Shown piece after piece: positions 41,371 to 54,437 of a stretch of DNA of 64,000 bases. Numbering within the stretch: position 1 is the stretch's first letter; each line of letters opens with the position of its first letter. This DNA comes from Atrina japonica. Taxonomy: Eukaryota > Mollusca > Bivalvia > Pterioida > Pinnidae. A model generated the notes under the pieces. The model was not told the DNA's origin. It saw only the letters and a program-made list of their open reading frames with translations, and did no database searches. A program made the position numbers and the translations under genes. The stretch is from assembly GCA_030159075.1 (NCBI GenBank), contig BROG01000259.1:728501-792500 (forward strand). Reading direction: 5' to 3'.

Positions 41371-42165
41371 AAGAGTAACAGATTTGCCTGCAAAATTTCA
41401 ATACGGTTGTTTCGCGCACACTAGAATAGGCATAGATACTAGATTTCGCTGGAAAATTTCAAAACGGTTTTATTTTCACGGACACGAGAATAGGCATAAA
41501 GACTAGATTTTGCTGCATAATTTAAATACGGTTTTATTTTCACGGACAGTACAAAAGGCCTAGAGACTAGATTTCGTTATAAAATTTCAATACGGTTTTA
41601 TTTTCACGGACACGATAATAGGCATAAAGACTAGATTTTGCTGCATAATTTCAATACGGTTTTATTTTCACGGACAGTACAAAAGGCCTAGAGGCTAGGC
41701 ATAAAGGTTTTATTTTCACGGACACGATAATAGGCATAAAGACTAGATTTTGCTGCATAATTTCAATACGGTTTTATTTTCACGGACAGTACAAAAGGCC
41801 TAGAGACTAGATTTCGTTATAAAATTTCAATACGGTTTTATTTTCCCGGACACTACAATAGGCCAGAGACCAGATTTCGCTGCGAAATTTCAATACGGTT
41901 TAATTTTTTACGGATATTAGAAGTGGCCTAGAGACAAGATTTCGCTGCAAAATTTCAAACCGTTTCATTTTCCCGGACACTAGAATAAACATAGAGACCA
42001 GATTTCGCTGAAAAATTTCAAAACGGTTTTAATTTATCACGTACACTAGGAAAGACCTAGAAATAAGATTTTGCTGCAAAATTTCAATAGAGTTTTATTT
42101 TCACTGACACTAGAACACAGACCAGATTTCATTGTGAAATTTAAATACGGTTTTATTTTTATTTT
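41371..42165. repeat. 64-bp minisatellite with higher-order duplication
   Basis: The unit is ACACTAGAATAGGCATAGAG, ACTAGATTTCGCTGCAAAAT, TTCAATACGGTTTTATTTTC, ACGG. About a dozen units. Between 41460 and 41870 an alternating pair ('GACACGATAATAGGCATAAAG' split by 'GACAGTACAAAAGGCCTAG') is repeated, showing recent multi-unit duplication. Confidence 0.92.
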
Positions 42166-42624
42166 ACAGGTATCTCAACACTTCATCTAGTAAAACATAG
42201 TAATTGCAAACAAGGTCATTATACCGACCATAATCTTTGTGCGCATATTTGGTTCCTATGTTCAGTATGCTGAAAGACATGATCTCCAAACATTACAAAT
42301 ATTATTGTCTATTAGAAATTCAGTGCATTTGTGTGTTGAATCTGAAAAATAGAATTCAAATAATAGAATAAAAAATACCTGTAATATACGATTGATCTTC
42401 TACTGATTTGTTTACACTAACATAATATGTATTAAATGATACACATTTTATGTATTCAGTAAAAAGAAAGATTACATTCTACAATATTATAAATAATGAC
42501 GGTTGACAAATTAACATAAGATTGTACAGGGAGATGAATTACTCTTATAATTTAAAATTTGTATGTCATTTTCATATGATTTTCGTTCAAACAATACACA
42601 CATAAACGTACAGTCTATACATAC
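42166..42624. other. Intergenic DNA without recognised features
   Basis: AT-rich. Nothing was recognised. Confidence 0.5.
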
Positions 42625-42768
42625 ACAGTGGGGGTTCTTTAACGTGCCGACACCTACTGTGACACGGGACCTCGTTTTTACTGACCCAGTCCGAAGGACA
42701 GGAAACCCGCCGACTGGACTCGAACTCACGATCAAGAATCGACCGCGCTACCGACTGAGCCAGGCTAT
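42625..42768 (-). mobile_element. tRNA-derived SINE (type 2)
   Basis: Read on the - strand the element begins AGCCTGGCTCAGTCGGTAGC, with an A box TGGCTCAGTCGG (42751-42762) and a B box AGTTCGAGTCC (42716-42726), and continues into a non-tRNA body with GTGTCGGCACGTTAAAGAA. There is no matching 3' acceptor half, so it is a SINE, not a tRNA gene. It lies 10 bp from a family A MITE. Confidence 0.8.
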
Positions 42769-42778
42769 CTGATAAGTA

Positions 42779-42849
42779 CAGAACATCACTTAAGAGACTG
42801 CCTCACTGAGTCAGTCATTTATTTGGTATTGGTAGCGAGGTTCCACTTG
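42779..42849. mobile_element. MITE family A, copy 4 (short)
   Basis: TA-flanked. The left end is CAGAACATCACTTAAGAGAC and the right end TAGCGAGGTTCCACTTG. The interior shares CACTGAGTCAGTCA with other copies. It has an internal deletion. Confidence 0.7.
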
Positions 42850-43286
42850 TACATATTGTGTAAGTATACGAGGTTTCATATGACTGTACTTTACATCTCA
42901 AATATGAGTTATAATACATCATCTTTGCCAGTTCCACTTTTGCGGATCACTATAGTATAGGGGTTTGCATAGTAGTATTATATTAGGTATAAATTGCACG
43001 AAGTAAAAGCACTAACATAAAAAAGATATTCCAAGAACACCACATTCACATACACGTCCACAACTATAGATATAAGTCAAGATAAGTGTATATACTTCAC
43101 TTAAGTTCGTGTTTCATGCAGCATTTATATAGAAATCTGCGAATAAACACGTAAACAAATGTCATAGACATATAGATTTAAATCAAAAGACACGACACAA
43201 AGAGACAAGTCAGTTCGGGTCGTTGGCATTAGAAGGTATTGACATGTATTTGTTTATTATGTATAGGAAGCGTTATGTACGATATA

Positions 43287-43292
43287 TGAAAG

Positions 43293-43384
<92 letters not shown>
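43287..43384. repeat. Compound (TA)n-(GA)n microsatellite
   Basis: (TA)n from 43287 to 43311 followed by (GA)n to 43384 with one interruption. Confidence 0.98.
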
Positions 43385-43386
<2 letters not shown>

Positions 43387-43454
43387 CCTCGCCTACCTCA
43401 TAATTAAAGTCAATTATTCAGATCTATTATAAGAAAAAAATAAAAAATATTTAA

Positions 43455-43608
43455 TAAGACCATACCCTCATTTAACAGACAGTCTTACTAAGCAGACCAC
43501 TTTGAGTCAGGCAGTTAGGTGGGCGTAATATATCGAGGTTCCACTGTAACATCTCGCTAATCAGACGACTTTGAGTCGGTCAGTTATGTGGTATTGATAG
43601 CAAGGTTC
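43455..43608. mobile_element. MITE family A, two partial copies in tandem
   Basis: The first partial copy ends ATCGAGGTTCCACTG at 43546. It is followed directly by a second right-hand half containing CTCGCTAATCAGACGACTTTG and ending AGCAAGGTTCGG. The arrangement looks like a local duplication of the element's right half. Confidence 0.7.
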
Positions 43609-44720
43609 GGTGCTTCTAACATTGCATGGTGCCCTCTCATGTATTTGTAATCAATGTGGTGGTATTTTTCGTATTGGTACGCGCAGATTCGCTCATTCAT
43701 CCTTCTTTTAATGGTAGCCGATCTAGCTTTTAGCGTTAAAAATCTCGCTTGATAAGTGAAACGTCATGACTTTATACCATAATGTGTCAACTGTCAAATT
43801 TAGATTTTTAGAGAGACAGTTCCATAAAATAAAATGCAAAGACAGGAAGTCCAGAAGGCAATTACATGTATACAAATATGGTGATTATTCAACAACCATG
43901 GACTCTTGAAAAATCCAAAGATGAGGTCAGACGACACGAAGGAGTTAGCCTGGCGAACAGTCACATTGCTGTGAGTTTGCAGTCAAATTGTGTATAATAA
44001 TTGCTGTTCGTTCAATATTGGGATTTATGATTAAATAACAATGATTTATAGAACAGATAACCCAATATTACATTAAGGGAAACATGTTAAATGCAATCAG
44101 CTATATAGACTTTAAAATTTTGCAAAATGTTGAACAGCAATTCTTCATATCGACCTTTTGACAACAGCTTATAACGCAATAGTTATCTTCTGTATATGAA
44201 ATGATTGTACGTTGAACTAGTCAGACATATTTGATCATTCATAACACTTTAACACCACAACATCACAACACAGTATGCATGTTGTAATTTATATTATCAT
44301 AATGTGTGAAACTTGTTCCCAGGAGCCGGATCAAGTCTTGTTAGTTGACATGTGCGGATTGTCAAATCAAACGAGACGCTTCGTGTGGAGTTTTATCAGA
44401 CGGTCTACGCCTGACAACAAATGCAATCTGACTCTTCGAATCAAGTTACCGTTATGATTATAAATATAATGATATACCCGTCCATTTTTAACTAAAATAG
44501 AAAAACAACTATTTGTTATCAATTATACATCGTTCATTTAGTAGACCCAACAAATTTAGAGTTACTTTTTATGAGAAAAATAGTCCGCGCAAGAAGAAAA
44601 GACTTGAGTACTCTGCTCAGATTCAGAAAGTGCTGCTATGGATTCAGTAAACCACAAGAAAGTTGGATCACACTTTGTGAAATCAACATTATCAAACTAT
44701 ATTCCTTCTTTTTCAATGGG
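43609..44720. other. Intergenic DNA without recognised features
   Basis: AT-rich. Traces of family D-like phrases near 43905-43980 are too decayed to call. Confidence 0.45.
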
Positions 44721-44724
44721 GACT

Positions 44725-44870
44725 CGCAGCGACTGTGACCGTTCAACAGGGAATGCTTACTCCCGCATGACACCTTATTCCACCTCTGGATTTTCCAGAG
44801 GTCTGTGCTTATCGAATATTTCAGCAGATTTGTATATTTGTGTCCTGGGCATCCTGAGGATTAATACTTC
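44725..44870 (+). repeat. Dispersed repeat family D, longer copy
   Basis: Contains TTCAACAGGGAATGCTTACT, ACACCTTATTCCACCTCTGG and TTTTCCAGAGGTCTGTG, then ATTTGTATATTTGTGTCCTGG. All have counterparts at 62.6-62.75 kb. The open frame across it is coincidental. Confidence 0.75.
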
Positions 44871-47520
44871 TATCTGTGATTTTTATTATTCAAATTATAT
44901 TGAAGAATTGCCAATTGCCAATATTGTATCTTGAGCCCGATCATGGAGCTCATCAATTTTGCTGCATCATTTCATATATAACTACTATTCTGTGTATGTT
45001 ACGACCTAAAACTAAAATATATGAAACATTCACTTTCAGCTGTGCTCTCCTATAGGCGATGCCTAATCATATTAGCGGTAAAGATTGCTGACGCACGTCA
45101 TTTAGTTGATGAATTGTCATCTTGGTAGTTGTTAATGTAATGTTAACGTAAACCGGAAGCCATACTGCCCCCACCGGAAACGGCGAATCGCAACATGTCT
45201 ATGTCAAATGTCTATTGCAAATCCCAAGCTGGAAGGGACCAGGTGTCCAGGAGGAGTTGAACGTGAAAAGGTGAAGATCAGAAAACACAATGATAGTGTC
45301 TATCGTCTAGTTTATGATAGAAAATCCCAGATATATTCCTTGAAGCTTTGGATAGGGATCTTGTCACTCTGAATTAGTTTCCGTTAACTATGAATATAGG
45401 TATATTTTTACAGTACTACAACAAAATTGTTGATGGCAGTATTAATCAATTTCATGTTAAGAAACTCTATTGGATACAAGCCATGAATGTTTGCGCTGTC
45501 TGCTACACTGAGAAAATTGAATTTTAATCCATTTATTTTTCAGAAAGCAGAAATCACATTTATATAAATTTTCATTTCTGTATTTAAATGCGTCTAAATT
45601 TACATAACTTATATCAGTTGTCATTTTAATGATAATGTGCCAATTTAATGGTAGTTAGTACGGCGAGAAACAAATCGATGTACCAGGATCCTTAAATGAC
45701 AATAATTTGTTGATGCAAATCATAAAATAAAACATTTATATAATGACGGTCTTGACACCAGTTTATTTCAGTTGTGATAAAAATTTACATTTTAACTTGT
45801 CTCGACATTTATAAATTTGGCTGAGTTTGAGTGTTGCCTGGTAACTAAATACAACAGCGAGAAAAAAAGTTTTGACAGCCATTATCACCTGCCCGCCTGA
45901 ATGGGAAAATCAAAGAGGACAAATCACATGTATCAAAATGTATACAAGTGTCTCTACTTCCTAAACGAGGTATAGACGAATGATAAAATTCAAAACCCGT
46001 ATCTGAAGTTATTTGTAGTTAATACTTTACAGATGATTCAGTAAACGATCATTCATTCAGAATTCTTTAAACTTGAAAAATCCGCCAATTTGACTGAATA
46101 ATTAGCTGTAATCCAAAATGTCTGTTATAAAATCCATGTTCAATTGTGTAACGGGCACCTGTTCTTCAGAATAATCTTCATGATTTTGTGATTACAATAT
46201 GAAAAAAAATGATTGTATGCGACATCTGTCCCAACTGGACATTATCAGTAGCAGTTTTATATTTCTTTTACATAAGTTTTGTAGACAGACTTAAATGATG
46301 TAAAGAACGATCTTCTTTAAAACTTGACACAAAAGATGAAACAACGAAAAATATTTTTAATGCAATAAACCATCACAACATAACTCCAGATGGGGAATGT
46401 TAAACGTAGATATCGTCGTCGTTGTCATCATTATCATCATCTTAATCATCATAGTCGTCGTATCCGTCGCCGTCATATTCTTCACCGTCGTCGCCTCCAC
46501 CACCTCCTCCACAATCATCGACATCATCAACCTCATCATCATCATCATCTTCTTCTTCTTCTTCTTCTTCTTCTTCTTCAAATTAATCCAGATTATAGAT
46601 GGGAAATAAAGAGATAGGTGAATCAGGAAGAAAGCTATTATTTTCACAAACGTTTAATGACTGGGATATTTTATGTACTGTAGCATGTAGATAAAATATG
46701 ATACCTTTAATTCTATACATACTAATAATGATGTTGTAGTCGGGTATATAACGAATTACTTATAGAAACATATTCCTTTCTCTGAGGTCACAAAAACGAA
46801 GAAATGTGAAATTGGATCAATGAATTTCGATTAAATCTGTTGCTTTAGGTCAAAAGCTACATTTAACTAAATAAAATTCAACATAATTTTATTTTCCAAG
46901 GGTATCAGATGAAAGAAAATGAAAGAGCTTAATACAAACCTCATTTTATATCGGGCTTTAAAGGAAGACATAAATTAGTTTTGAATTTGAGGGGCGTAAT
47001 GATATTGATGTATAGTAGTGAAATGTCTATTATATTTCCGTCGTATTATTTCGCGAGTCAAAAGGTTACGTTAGTATTCTCATATACACAAGTATTTCTA
47101 CACACCAATTCACATCTGGTACTGCGTCATAATAACAAATAAATGTTAAAATTAACTAAAGTCAGGGTCTTGTTACCTCAGTCAAACATGCTCGTCTATT
47201 GTAAAATGTAAAGACCTCAACTATTCAATTGACCCTGGAATTAAAATGCCCGCCTGTCTATGATTCATTTAAGTGTTCTTTATCATCGCGAAAGTGATAT
47301 TTGTGAACTCTATCTGGACGAATACAGTTGGTTGATACCATAACGTTGTACCTTTAATTAGATATGGTGTCGTTGATTCTTTTTAATACTGCCCACTCAT
47401 ATCACTTTCCAATACCATAGATTTACGAAAACCTTATACATAATGAAAAAAGTTCTATCTATTTAAAAAAAAAATTTGTTTTCGATATTTAAAGTACTTA
47501 ATAACTGGACAATAACACAT
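44871..47520. other. Intergenic DNA with a trinucleotide-repeat block
   Basis: A family D scrap occurs near 45230-45262 (GGGACCAGGTGTCCAGGAGG). At 46405-46580 there is a mixed ATC, GTC, CCT and TTC trinucleotide block that creates spurious His/Leu-, Ile- and Lys/Met-rich frames. The remainder was not recognised. Confidence 0.5.
46405..46580. repeat. Compound trinucleotide microsatellite (ATC/GTC/CTT)
   Basis: Runs of ATC and GTC variants end in ten or so CTT repeats. On the - strand one frame reads Asp/Glu/Gly-rich, but it is closed by stops at both ends without splice sites. Confidence 0.9.
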
Positions 47521-47528
47521 ATATACAT

Positions 47529-47709
47529 GTCACACACACACACACACACACACACAATCACACACAACCACCCACAGACGCGAGCGCACACACACACACA
47601 CTTACCCATTCATAACCACACTCACACATAACCACCCACCAACCCCCAAACATGCACACACAAACACAAATATACACAGCCACCTACCAACTCGTAAATA
47701 CCCATCCAC

Positions 47710-47792
<83 letters not shown>
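47529..47792. repeat. (CA)n-rich tract followed by (TA)n
   Basis: An imperfect CA/CCA-rich stretch runs from 47529 to about 47712, then about 78 bp of alternating AT with one TAATAT interruption. Confidence 0.95.
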
Positions 47793-47796
<4 letters not shown>

Positions 47797-49258
47797 AATT
47801 TGGGGGAGGTAAAGTGATGCCGCTACTATTCTAATCATCAAAAGTAAAGTGCTAAACAGAGAGACTGACAAATAGAACAGAAGTGGTTGATATTTTGCAA
47901 GTGAAACGAAATTGACACTAAAGTGTAAGAAATGAAAGAAAAAATGGACAAACTGCAATACATCAGTAACAACTGATATCTTTATTCATTTACATTATCT
48001 TTTGAACGAAATGACTACATTATAAGCCCAATTTGAATCCTAGTTTCAGATTCCACACCTCTATATTTATCAAGAGCGTATAATACTCAATATCTCTATA
48101 CATATCTTCTGTAATGTTACCTTCTTTATAAGGTCTTAATCTAAATTACTACTATTACAATCATTTCAAATCAAAGTCCGTAAAATCGCTGATTCGGATA
48201 TCTAACGAGCACAATAACAAATATTACAATTCTACAGCAATATGGGAATTCATTTTTAAGTTAATGTCTTCCATAAAAATAAGATAAAATCACTGAAACT
48301 AGATTAGCAATTAAAATTTGCCACCTACGATAGCAGGTATACATCATTACACAGGTGTGTATGTTGTTAAGAGTATTCATAACGTAAGATATATGCTTTT
48401 AAAAATGACCATCTTTATCTTATATTGTGGATTGGCATGTCTATGAGGGATTATGAGAACAGCGTTACAATAAGACGGAGCATTTACAAGTGTTAACAGA
48501 TGCAGGTTTTAGTCTTAGAGCATTTCCTATCTAAGCTACACGTATGTCCAGCTGTCGGTCAGTTTATAATTATCAATGTACGATTACTTATTCTAGAAAT
48601 ACTGCCGCATGTTTAAAAAGAAACAAATAAATGCATGTCGGTGTAATGGATAGCACGTGATCAAAGGAAGTAAAATATCTGTCTGTGAAATCTGCAGGAA
48701 AGTTAGATTCTTTCGACGAGTGGAAAGAAGACCAACGAAGTTTATAGATTTATAATGAAACAGAGTATTGTGTTGTTTATAATATCATTTCATTTGTTCA
48801 GCAGTGATTTTTTTTCTGTTCTATCTTCTATTCTGAGAAATTTCTTAAAATTCTAATAATAAATTCATCATTCTGGCGTGTTCAGTGATCAGTAAAAACT
48901 GTTGAAATTTCTTATAAACAACACTGCCTTTATCAAATCTATTATTTTCCGTTTATGGTCAAACTGTCATTAGTAAACGTTTTATAAATACTTAAAAGTT
49001 ATCTGGATAAATTGTCAGGGATTGTCCGGCAGAATGATCTGAATCCTGACTTCAGCTGTCTGCTGTCGATCTTCAACTGTCTACTGTCGATAGCGACAAA
49101 TCTTAGAAACCATATTAGGTGTAGGCTCGAACTGTCCCAACCGAATTGTCGCAATGCATTTATAAGGTACATGTTTACCCAGCTCAGTATTGTACTTAAA
49201 GAATGAAACGGGTCAATTTTAAATCATGGGGAAGAATTTTATATGATTTTAAATACTA
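47793..49258. other. Intergenic DNA without recognised features
   Basis: AT-rich. No coding signal or repeat was recognised. Confidence 0.5.
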
Positions 49259-49488
49259 TTTTACGCCACACTCGACGATTTTTCAGTTATATGGTGGCGG
49301 CCAGGAGAGAACCCGGTTACTATGTACCCAAGTAAAGACCACAGGCTTTTCGCAAGTAAACTGGCAAACTTTCTCACAAAAATCAGCTTTATACGTTCCA
49401 GCGTGGTTCGAACCTGTGCTGACCAGAAGTTAGAAGCTTCATGGTTCAAATCGCGATGCTCTAACCACTCGACCACGGAGGTCCCCCA
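49259..49488 (-). mobile_element. tRNA-derived SINE (type 1), near full length
   Basis: On the - strand the head has an A box within TGGTCGAGTGGTTAGAGC (49458-49475) and a perfect B box GGTTCGAACC (49405-49414). A body with ACCGGGTTCTCTCC follows, and the tail reads GTGGCGTAAAA. A second - strand copy lies at 61962-62200 and partial + strand copies at 57.2 and 62.3 kb. Apparent ORFs on both strands reflect the SINE. Confidence 0.88.
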
Positions 49489-51110
49489 TGGGGAAGAATG
49501 TACCCGGGATAACTTTATAATACTAAAATCCAGCCAGATCAAAATGTTTTTGACTACCGGTCAGTGACACAGCAGACAGAACATAAAGCATATTAGCGGT
49601 TTTTATTTCAGATGTTTTCTTCTGTACTTTATTCGGCCTGTTAAGCATCCCTCCAGTTTGTCAAAAACCATACAAGACCCCTTGGGTGGTCTTAGTTTAG
49701 AATTTTGGTCTACATTTTATCCTGTGCATTGTTGTTCTTTTTCTGGATTCTTAGTGGACACATTAAGTAATGTTTGAAACGTGTGATTGCTCTGAAATAT
49801 TTTTCCCATAAATAATTTTGGTTTTGAATTTTAAGTGATACCAAAAGAATGGTATATTATGTCATAAAATTCCTCCGTGCCAGAGTTCCGTCACTTATAG
49901 TAAACAGCCATGTAAGATATTTGATGTAATTTGGGATAGTTTTGACATTAAACTTGTCTGTAGTTTTCATTACTACTGACACATCTCTATTTTCAGCATA
50001 TTTCCACATATTTCTTCATTCAGAAGCCTTGATACAGGAAATGATAAAGTAAATCCATAATACTTTCAACCGTTTATCTGACTTTGATATCTCGCCACGT
50101 CAGCTGTCTTACTCTATGTCATTCACACGCTTGCATGTAGATGACGTTTATGATATCTATATTAACCATAATCCAGATTAGGAACTTTTTTTCCATATAG
50201 AATATAAAAATATCTTTGTTATATGACTGGTCATGATAGTTATGTCAGTAGGTATTAACGAAATAACGGGGGAAACGAGAGTGGCATTTCATGTAATGAA
50301 TAAGGACTTGATATCCGAAAATTTCAAACAAAAGTACGCCAAAATTAAAAAAAATTTAGCACGCATGTATGACACGATGTTTGAAATAGGAGAAAGTTAT
50401 TTTTTTTTCTATTTTTCAAGTTATTAATGACCTAGTTCAGTGCTTTCTCATAAGACGTACATAATTTGTATCACGATTGAATGTATTTTATAACGCCTAC
50501 ATATGTTATGAACATGTCCGTGGATACAAGAATACAAGACTATGTATCACCTGAAATTTGTCTGGAGGTAATATTACAAAACATTATATGTTATATGTAC
50601 AAGTGATCTGCTTTAAAATGTTACATGTAATAAAATCTTTATCATGAATAACATGTCCATAACTAAAGAACTCATGACACATGATTGGAGGGCAATAGAA
50701 TATTTCTATTTTTCAAAAAAAAAAAAAAAAGATATTACTCAAGACGACGTTGAATGATGAATAGTTGTGATACCAAACAAACTTGCACAAATAAAAACGA
50801 GGTTCTTGTTCATGCACACATGGTAATGAACTGGACGTGACCTGTGTATGATGTGATTTCTCTTTCCGAAAATTCTTTATGACAATATATAAAATACAAA
50901 AATACATATACACTTACTGGTCCTACAGGTAAAGCCATTAAAGTGAAATAAGAGACAATATGGAATATTATCATCGTACATAATATACTCCTTATCGCAA
51001 TCTGCCATGTTATGTTACCTTCAATTAAGATATAAGATATAAGTTTATTTTGGATTAAAAATTGTAACAACGAGTAAAAAAACAATCGGGTGAGTTATAA
51101 GGATAATACT
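49489..51110. other. Intergenic DNA without recognised features
   Basis: AT-rich, with a poly(A) tract near 50716-50730. No coding signal. Confidence 0.5.
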
Positions 51111-51111
51111 T

Positions 51112-51115
51112 ATCC

Positions 51116-51163
<48 letters not shown>

Positions 51164-51313
51164 GTCTGTCTATCTGTCTGTCTGTCTGTCTGTCTATCTC
51201 TATCTTTCTATCTATATGTCTGTCTGTCTATCTATTTATCTATCTATCTTTCTGTACGTCTTTCTGTGTGTCTATCTATCTATCTATCTATCTTTATATA
51301 TATATATATATAT
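51112..51313. repeat. (TATC)n/(TGTC)n microsatellite
   Basis: About 190 bp of tetranucleotide repeats switch between TATC and TGTC and end in a short (TA)n. They produce Tyr/Leu/Ser-rich false frames. Confidence 0.97.
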
Positions 51314-52209
51314 GTCCTATTACTATTTCTTTCGCACTCTGTGTTGCTGCATACACTTGGATCCGCAACTACAGGCACCAATCACCTGGTTGGATTGAAG
51401 CGAAAGCTTTATAGTCTCTTTAGACTACGAGAGAAGATCATAGTTCATGTGTTTTACCTGTATAAATGCTTTCCACTCGAGAATTTTACAATTGCCATTA
51501 CGCTCCCCGCCAATGATCTATAGTAATATCATTAAGTGTTCTAACAGGCCTTCACAGTGGATATTGGACTCAAGATATCTTGAAGAACATCTCAGTTCAT
51601 TAATCCCGCCCCACCTACACATCTCTATACATGGACAAGTCCTTAACGTGAACTGATGATTGCCCATGACTTTGCCTTTCTTGCTTCAATGAGCTCTGAA
51701 CGTTTTGGTTTTAGACCATTTTATCAAATACTGATTTAGAGAGTATGGTCTAACGAGAGTAAACTGAATAAGTACCAATGGATAATCGAAATTCAAAGTT
51801 CATTAGAATACCAAATGGTCTGAACATGAAGAACAATTGCGAATACCAAAACGGGATGGGACCAGGTGTCCGGAAGGAGTCGGCGTCCCCTGTTAGCATC
51901 TCACACTCATCGCAAATGTTACATAGAAACCTCTAGAGTTCGGTGAAAAGGTCAAGCTCGGTGAAATTGTCATCATAGTTTAAGCTCTGACTGGCGGAAG
52001 GGAGTCATTGTATGTTGCCGTGCTCCACAAAACTATCTAACATTCCTGAAACATATGCAGGTTGCATAAAAGCGAGTCCTGGATTCTTTGCTCTCGTCAG
52101 CAAAATGCTGAACGCCTTCCTCGTTCGATGTACACGGCGCATCCTTTATATTATCTGATATGACAAGATCAAAATAGCATATGTTAAAAGGTGGACTGAC
52201 ATTATCATG

Positions 52210-52213
<4 letters not shown>
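51314..52213. other. Intergenic DNA with a family D fragment
   Basis: About 51848-51935 holds GGGACCAGGTGTCCGGAAGG then TCGGCGTCCCCTGTTAGC, a - strand family D fragment. Otherwise nothing was recognised. Confidence 0.5.

Positions 52214-52300
<87 letters not shown>
52214..52300. repeat. (GA)n microsatellite
   Basis: Uninterrupted GA run of about 87 bp. Confidence 0.99.
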
Positions 52301-52306
<6 letters not shown>

Positions 52307-54437
52307 TTCCACACAATGCCTGAATGTAAAAGAACGAAGCGCATCTGCGCTATAAACGTCTTCTACAAAAAATAAATAAATAGATAAAAAAAAACAAATA
52401 AACAAGTCCGACATATTGGTTTTTCAAGACAACTATTTCAGGATGTTCAAATTCTCATCATGTCATTTAAATCTGCCAGTTTGCAGTGCAGTTTTGTATT
52501 GGTAGAGGAAAACCCCAGTTACATTGTACGATGTTGTAAGTGGACAACTTTCATCTTGATACTGACACTTCCCTTATTAGCTGCTTTAAAGGTCAAAGAG
52601 AAAGGCTGAATACTCTACTGGACATTAATAGGTGAATGTGTGAAACACTGCATTTTCGCATATATACGGAACTTATCATTTACGATAACCATGGCAATGC
52701 TTTTAAACCATGTCAAGTAGAAATAATACAAAGTAAACTGTTAAATTCATTTTGATGAACTTTGACATCACTTAAATTACCACTTAGATTTTAAACAGAA
52801 TTGCAATATAAAAGCTTTCACTTCAAATTAAATTACATAGCTATGCCCTGACATTTTTGCACTGATTTAAGGGGAAAAACTGTGAAAACTTGAAACGTTT
52901 CCGTGTTATTTCATGATGCATTACGCCATCCAGGTGAGACAAATTTGCACCTTATCATTTAATTTTCACAAGTATGACTCAAAACAAGTCATTTCCATAT
53001 ATTCTTTTGAAATTTTGCAATCTCGATGTATCTCAAATCATTCCCAGATTGATTATGCATCATTTTCAAAACGTTGAGTGTTTTCTGTCATAATGTCAAA
53101 TTAATTTAGAATTAAATCGTTAACAAAGAGATGGATAAAACAAAACGCTGTCGCTATTGTTTATGATAAAAACTAATAAGCTTTACCTCATTACCTTGTT
53201 TGCTACACTTTTCGATATTTTGAAGATCACCTTTGAATCAGACTATGTACATAAAACGCTATTTTGATATTTCATACATATGGATATCAAATTTACATGA
53301 CAACTATTCACTTCATGCCTAAGTGGAATTGATGAGATTAACTGTGTATTAATGCGCAATTATCCAACTTTGTCCGAATGCGAGTCACTTTTACGACAAC
53401 GAGAACTGATTGATATGGATTCGAGTTTGCCGAAGATCAAAGATACAATAAATTCGTTATACTATAATAAATTCTATGATGAATAAACATTAAACTAGCT
53501 AGCTGATGGACCAAAGCACATGTTAAGCTCATTCGTCTGGAAGCATAAATAATATTGTGTAGGCTTGGAGTTCGATTTGCTAGTTTACAGGTATATTTCT
53601 GCATAATTTCAACATTATTCTGCAGAGAGTACTCTCCAGATAACAGTAAATTACCAATAATTTTCCCATTGAAAATCATAAACCTACCTTTAACAAGGCT
53701 TATATTATATTGAGCGAAATGAAATCATGTTAAGTTGATTGTCAATCTTATATAAAGAATGAGGTGTTAAAGTGCTTATTTCATACGTAGCCATACTTTA
53801 TATGAAAGACTTATTTTTTTACAACTTTGATGTTTTCGCAAATTTCAAGTAAATGTTGAAAAGATGGCATTGAAGTACATAACATCCATACCTAATTGTA
53901 TGCTTTCTAAAGGGTTATCAAGTATTTGAGAATATTTTGTGTTTAATTCGTACGTTTTATATCATATTTCGATTTCTTTATTTCCGTTTCTGAGATCAGT
54001 TGATTGCATGTAATTGTATGTCTAAAGATATTAAAACGTTACAAGAAGAATGCAAACATAAGCATTTCTGAGTTCCTGTCATTATATATATGTATAATCC
54101 CTTTAATTTTTATACATTTAATACTGAATCTGTGATAAAATGCAAAACGTTCTACTTACTTTTGACATTACTTTGAATAGAAAAATTAAATCAGTAAAAA
54201 TCGTTCATATATTTGAAATGACATATGGGCGTACCCATTCCATCAACAGAAGTTTGATATTGAATCGCGCTATACATAATTTATATGTCGCATAATAATT
54301 CTGTACATATTTAAAAAATATATTAGAAATGGTACCTGTAGTTGACTTACATTGACAATGAATCCATTAAAATTTTCTGTTTAAAGAGTAAGGTTACGGA
54401 TTTGACTTCCAAGCACTCACTCGACCTTTTGACACAG
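52301..54437. other. Intergenic AT-rich DNA without recognised features
   Basis: No repeat family, coding signal or RNA gene was recognised over about 2.1 kb. Confidence 0.5.

Noticed and set aside
36425..42165. CRISPR-like arrays
   Set aside because: Tandem units here are contiguous minisatellites with diverged units, not constant repeats with unique spacers, and the genome is eukaryotic.
42716..42768. True tRNA gene
   Set aside because: A and B boxes are present on the - strand, but there is no matching 3' acceptor stem and the sequence continues into a SINE body.
44638..44934. 98-codon frame at a family D repeat
   Set aside because: Most of it is dispersed repeat sequence that in other copies is not open in the same frame.
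46357..46647. His/Leu-rich, Ile-rich and Lys/Met-rich proteins
   Set aside because: They are translations of a trinucleotide microsatellite; the acidic - strand frame is closed by stops without splice signals.
49261..49567. 93- and 81-codon overlapping frames on opposite strands
   Set aside because: Both lie in a tRNA-derived SINE with pol III boxes; similar sequence recurs at 62 kb with different frames.
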